From Conchocele bisecta (lineage: Eukaryota > Mollusca > Bivalvia > Lucinida > Thyasiridae), in the NCBI GenBank assembly GCA_029237695.1, contig CM055266.1, positions 13,942,858 to 14,006,857 on the forward strand: a stretch of DNA of 64,000 bases, read 5' to 3'. This document shows positions 63,470 to 64,000 of this stretch, one piece after another. Numbering within the stretch: the stretch's first letter is position 1; the number at the start of each line of letters is the position of its first letter. The notes under the pieces were generated by a model. It had not been told where the DNA came from. It did no database searches and saw only the letters and a list, made by a program, of their open reading frames with translations. Position numbers and translations under genes: made by a program.

Positions 63470-63600
63470 AATAATATTTCTAAACAATACTTGAAGCAAT
63501 TTTTTTTATTTTGTGAAATTTGGTCAGGTAATGAAAATATGGTATCAAGTATTGCGAAAATACGATTTCTCTATGGTAATTTAACACCAACTCTGAACGA
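63470..63600. repeat. Family D-related fragment
   Basis: TTTTTTTATTTTGTGAAATTTGGTCAGG and GATTTCTCTATGGTAATTTAAC resemble an inner arm of the family D MITE. Incomplete. Confidence 0.45.
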
Positions 63601-63644
63601 TAACGTAAAGATGTGTTTTTGACTGTACAATTAATTAAGTAAAA

Positions 63645-63882
63645 AACAGGGGGCCGTTTCACTATGACTAAAATGTTTGTAAGTGCAAACTTATGATAGT
63701 CTGTAAATTTCACATTAACAATGTGTTCTTGTAAACAATTGTTGTATTTACATTTATTGAGCATAGGCTGCATATGCAGCCTATGCTCAATGAATGTAAA
63801 TTCATCAATTGAAATTTACAGACTATTCTAAATCTGCATTTACGAACATTTTAGTCGTACAAAGTTTAGTGAAACGGCCCCA
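63645..63882. mobile_element. MITE family B copy (complete)
   Basis: GGGGGCCGTTTCACTATGAC to AAGTTTAGTGAAACGGCCCC, central TGAGCATAGGCTGCATATGC palindrome and mirrored arms. About 235 bp. Confidence 0.85.
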
Positions 63883-64000
63883 GTATTCAATGAATGATAG
63901 AATGATTAAAAAACATTTAAATACAGTCAAAAAATAAATTGATGATCCATGTCAATCATTAGTGGTAGCAGCTGCCAAGACAATTAAGTGAAGTTAAAAC

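Overview
This is eukaryotic, intron-rich, AT-rich DNA that carries part of one large gene on the + strand and a dense load of transposon remnants. The gene is recognisable as a member of the ELAPOR family (ELAPOR1/ELAPOR2, formerly KIAA1324/EIG121 and KIAA1324L): type I membrane glycoproteins of the endosome/lysosome and trans-Golgi with cysteine-rich repeats, a mannose-6-phosphate-receptor-homology (MRH) domain, one transmembrane helix and a short tail. The repeat types (tRNA-derived SINEs ending in a GTTAAAC-type tail, modules with GTCCGTCC runs, many hairpin MITEs, Tc1-like remnants) suggest a mollusc, most likely a bivalve; this is inferred from repeat style, not proven.

Fifteen coding exons can be placed between 7023 and 63436. 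Every junction has an AG acceptor and a GT donor. Codon phases match across all junctions, with two exceptions explained by internal frameshifts in the first two exons. The exons total about 2.1 kb (about 705 codons), against roughly 1,010-1,030 residues in vertebrate homologues as I remember them. The N-terminal exons (upstream) and most of the cytoplasmic tail (downstream) therefore lie outside the window.

Layout. 1-7000: a Tc1-like transposase tail, a SINE-like composite and a foldback element of about 4.8 kb with a nested hAT-type MITE. 7000-22900: exons 1-7, separated by MITEs, a 1.2 kb terminal-inverted-repeat element and a three-layer nested transposon at 12.4-14.2 kb. 22840-26260: a 90-bp minisatellite built from the 3' end of exon 7 plus its splice donor. 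26-34 kb: more TEs, a truncated non-LTR retrotransposon, exons 8 and 9, two stray copies of the exon 8 3' end, and a 500-N gap. 34.5-46.7 kb: one long TE-filled intron. 46.8-53.3 kb: exons 10-13 and a 2.8 kb array of about 165-bp repeats. 54476-60354: a 57-bp minisatellite built from the splice acceptor and first 20 coding bases of exon 14. 60.3-63.4 kb: exon 14 and the transmembrane exon 15.

The most unusual observation is that one gene has two independent minisatellites seeded on opposite kinds of splice junction. Array 1 multiplies a donor and is closed by an in-frame stop. Array 2 multiplies an acceptor, has a unit of 57 bp (19 codons) and stays open in the gene's own reading frame, running into the true exon. 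Array 2 could therefore feed a variable number of 19-residue repeats into the juxtamembrane ectodomain. Its middle part (about 55.7-59.9 kb) is full of small indels that look like uncorrected long-read error.
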